DNA of 64,000 nt from Ascaris suum. Taxonomy: Eukaryota; Nematoda; Chromadorea; Rhabditida; Ascarididae. Where the stretch lies: NCBI GenBank assembly GCA_013433145.1, contig CM024168.1, positions 9,184,184-9,248,183 on the forward strand, written 5' to 3'. The notes under the pieces are model-generated. The model was not told where the DNA came from, ran no database searches, and saw only the letters and a list, made by a program, of their open reading frames with translations. How positions within the stretch are numbered: the first letter of the stretch is position 1; every line of letters starts with the position of its first letter. Shown here piece after piece: positions 62,401-64,000 of this stretch. Made by a program: the position numbers and the translations under genes.

Positions 62401-62737
62401 AAGGAAGAAAATAATACCTGGAAGGTCGTGAGGATAAGATTCATCTCCAATATACTCTAGTACATTCCATGGTGCGGTGCACTGTCGAGTTGTTATTACC
62501 AGTAACAACAGAAAATGAACCCAAGGCTGGCTCTATTTAACAAAACTGTTTTCGGCATTACTGACTAACATAAAAAAAACTTACAAGTTTTCCTATTCCC
62601 GTTTCCTCGCCGAATTCAAGTTGTCGTCTATTGAGAAGCACGACCGTTCGATATACATCACAGGCAGCCAAAAGACGAATAAGGCGAGAACCAGTAGCAC
62701 CACTACCTCCAATTACCACTGCACGCAGGTCACCCAT
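59401..62737 (-). CDS. HTATIP2: HTATIP2/TIP30-like short-chain dehydrogenase-fold protein, 5 exons
   Basis: Exons in transcript order: 62737-62585, 61476-61366, 60844-60707, 60206-60024, 59532-59401, joined in phase to 238 aa (human TIP30 has 242). The N-terminus carries an NADPH-binding Rossmann motif, VVIGGSGATGSRL, and NRRQLEF follows. Exon 2 has the family's VFCALGTTRAQAGA. Exon 3 has KVDHDYV and the catalytic-type Y130-x3-K134 (YMRTK) preceded by SASGADEKSS. Exon 4 has CTIVRPAFLEGSR. Human TIP30 is a cytosolic/nuclear protein linked to importin-beta and transcription control; whether the nematode protein shares this is unknown. ACTAG at 62756, 18 bases before the ATG, is a likely trans-splice acceptor. 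Introns 2 and 4 end in AAAG and TTGAG, so this gene shares the loose acceptor rule of its neighbours. Confidence 0.94.
62105..62142. repeat. (AAAT)n simple repeat
   Basis: Imperfect four-base repeat inside the first intron of the TIP30-like gene. Confidence 0.8.
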
Positions 62738-62756
62738 TCGTGGAACCAATCAATCC

Positions 62757-64000
62757 TAGTAAAACACATCACTTCATTAGCTTTTCTTTCCACTCCCATA
62801 CAGGCAAAAGATATACCGCTCTACAGGCAGTGGCGATTAAAAACGTAACAATCTTCCTACACAGATTCAGTCGGATATAAACAAAGTACAAGCAATCTCC
62901 TCCCTGTCAATCAACCTCCCTGCCTCCCCTCCCCACCCCGCCCTCAACGGAAGGTGGCGCAATGAATGCACGCCGCATCGCGAGCTCGTCTCGAAAACTT
63001 CCTCGCGAGGTAACAAAATTCTTTTAACAGGAAAACTTGGGGTCCGCTGCAACAGAAATCGAGTCCATCATTCTGCCAGCATCGTATCAAACAGCTCCCA
63101 GCAATAAGCGAATATTCTCTGGATCGTGATGGAAAGGTGGGAAGCGCCCCTCGTTGCCTCTCGCCGTTCACGTTTCATCCTCCTTCGTCTCACATCACCG
63201 CTGTCACCCTATGCTGCCTTCGCCTGTCCGCGTCGCGCAGCGCACCCTCATGGCCTTCACAAGGTCTCACTGTTGGCCATCTAGTTGATCTTTCCACTCT
63301 GCAGTCTTTCTCCCTTTATTTCGCAGGGTGATATAATGACGCACTTTGTGGCTTTCCAAGAACTGAAAATCAATCAGACGATAAAACATGCATCGGACTA
63401 AATCGAAAATGTTTACGAATAGGAATAGAAAAGCGTAAAATTCGAACAAAAACTTCAGCCAAACTGCAAGCTACCAATACTCAGTGCTGCCCGACTACTT
63501 AAAAAACAGCTTCCCAGAAAACTTACCTCTTCTAGTTTAATCCTGCTCTACGCAAAGCGATCCCTAGAAGCTTCCAGTTATCTAGCTGCAAATCTAAAAA
63601 TAGTGAGCTGCAAAGTCCGTCAAAAAATAACCACATTTAAAGAATTGTCAAGAGGAATATGCATGTACATTAACCTATAAATATGCAACATTTCTATATA
63701 CCCAACAGCGAGCGTATGAATAATGCCATCCCTTGGAAGAGGTTTCCTTGAGAAGTGGGAAGCCCCGAACGTTCCTCGACTCAGGAAAATGAAGTCCCCT
63801 CTCAAATATGAGACCGTTTTTGAAGAGGTATACAGCGAAGAACCCTTCCAAGAATCTCTTCAAAAAACATCATAATCCTCAGTGTAATAAATGCAACATT
63901 AACTTCTTTTGGTTTATATTCATAAGTATAACTAGAATGCCAACTCTATGCTTATGTTCAAGCACATATGATATTCACCACTCTTTATAGCAAACAGCAC
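62757..64000. other. region upstream of the TIP30-like gene to the window edge
   Basis: No gene supported. A GC-richer, C-rich part at 62880-63330 has several overlapping open frames on both strands without known domains and probably includes the promoter. Sequence around 63720-63860 contains imperfect inverted GGAAGAGG/CTTCC segments like the other old repeat fragments. Confidence 0.4.

Noticed and set aside
62407..62490. Candidate second exon of the TIP30-like gene (LEYIGDESYPHDLP)
   Set aside because: Out of phase with exon 1 and without family similarity. The exon at 61366-61476, with VFCALGTTRA, fits both phase and family.

Overview
The window is eukaryotic and almost certainly nematode. 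Every gene I could rebuild has short exons, GT donors and introns mostly of 0.1-1.6 kb. Several genes have a splice-acceptor-like sequence (T-rich run plus AG) within about 50 bases upstream of the start codon with no visible donor before it, as expected for spliced-leader trans-splicing. The proteins read closest to Caenorhabditis family members as I remember them. The species cannot be fixed from sequence alone. No bacterial-type operon, CRISPR array, rRNA, tRNA or complete transposon was seen.

Layout. 1-5.4 kb: mostly non-coding, with one possible exon at the left edge on the minus strand. 5.5-15.1 kb, plus: a complete 13-exon glucose-6-phosphate isomerase gene (552 aa). 18.3-20.6 kb, plus: a 4-exon ubiquitin-conjugating enzyme of the UBE2G2/UBC-14 type (190 aa, with an unusual C-terminal extension). 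21.0-24.5 kb, minus: ribosomal protein L31 in 3 exons (126 aa), convergent with the E2 gene. 27.1-34.2 kb, plus: an 8-exon GKAP1-like coiled-coil protein (282 aa). 37.4-38.4 kb, minus: a possible two-exon gene for a 65-aa protein. 39.2-49.7 kb, minus: a 17-exon SLC22-type major facilitator transporter (710 aa). 49.7-59.4 kb: a long repeat-bearing gap with a large interrupted (AT)n array. 59.4-62.7 kb, minus: a 5-exon HTATIP2/TIP30-like short-chain dehydrogenase-fold protein (238 aa).

These are independent housekeeping or cell-biology genes, not one pathway: glycolysis, ER-associated ubiquitination, translation, Golgi/kinase anchoring, solute transport and a TIP30-like NADPH-binding protein. 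The isomerase and the E2 lie in tandem on the same strand. From memory their C. elegans counterparts (gpi-1, Y87G2A.8, and ubc-14, Y87G2A.9) are neighbours, so this looks like conserved microsynteny. Each exon chain was checked for reading phase at every junction and for a total length divisible by three. I found no clearly undescribed biological system. The most useful leads are the relaxed AAG/GAG acceptors (10 of 44 introns), the extended E2 tail, the unidentified small minus-strand gene, a CysRS-like motif near 51.3 kb and the interrupted AT palindrome.
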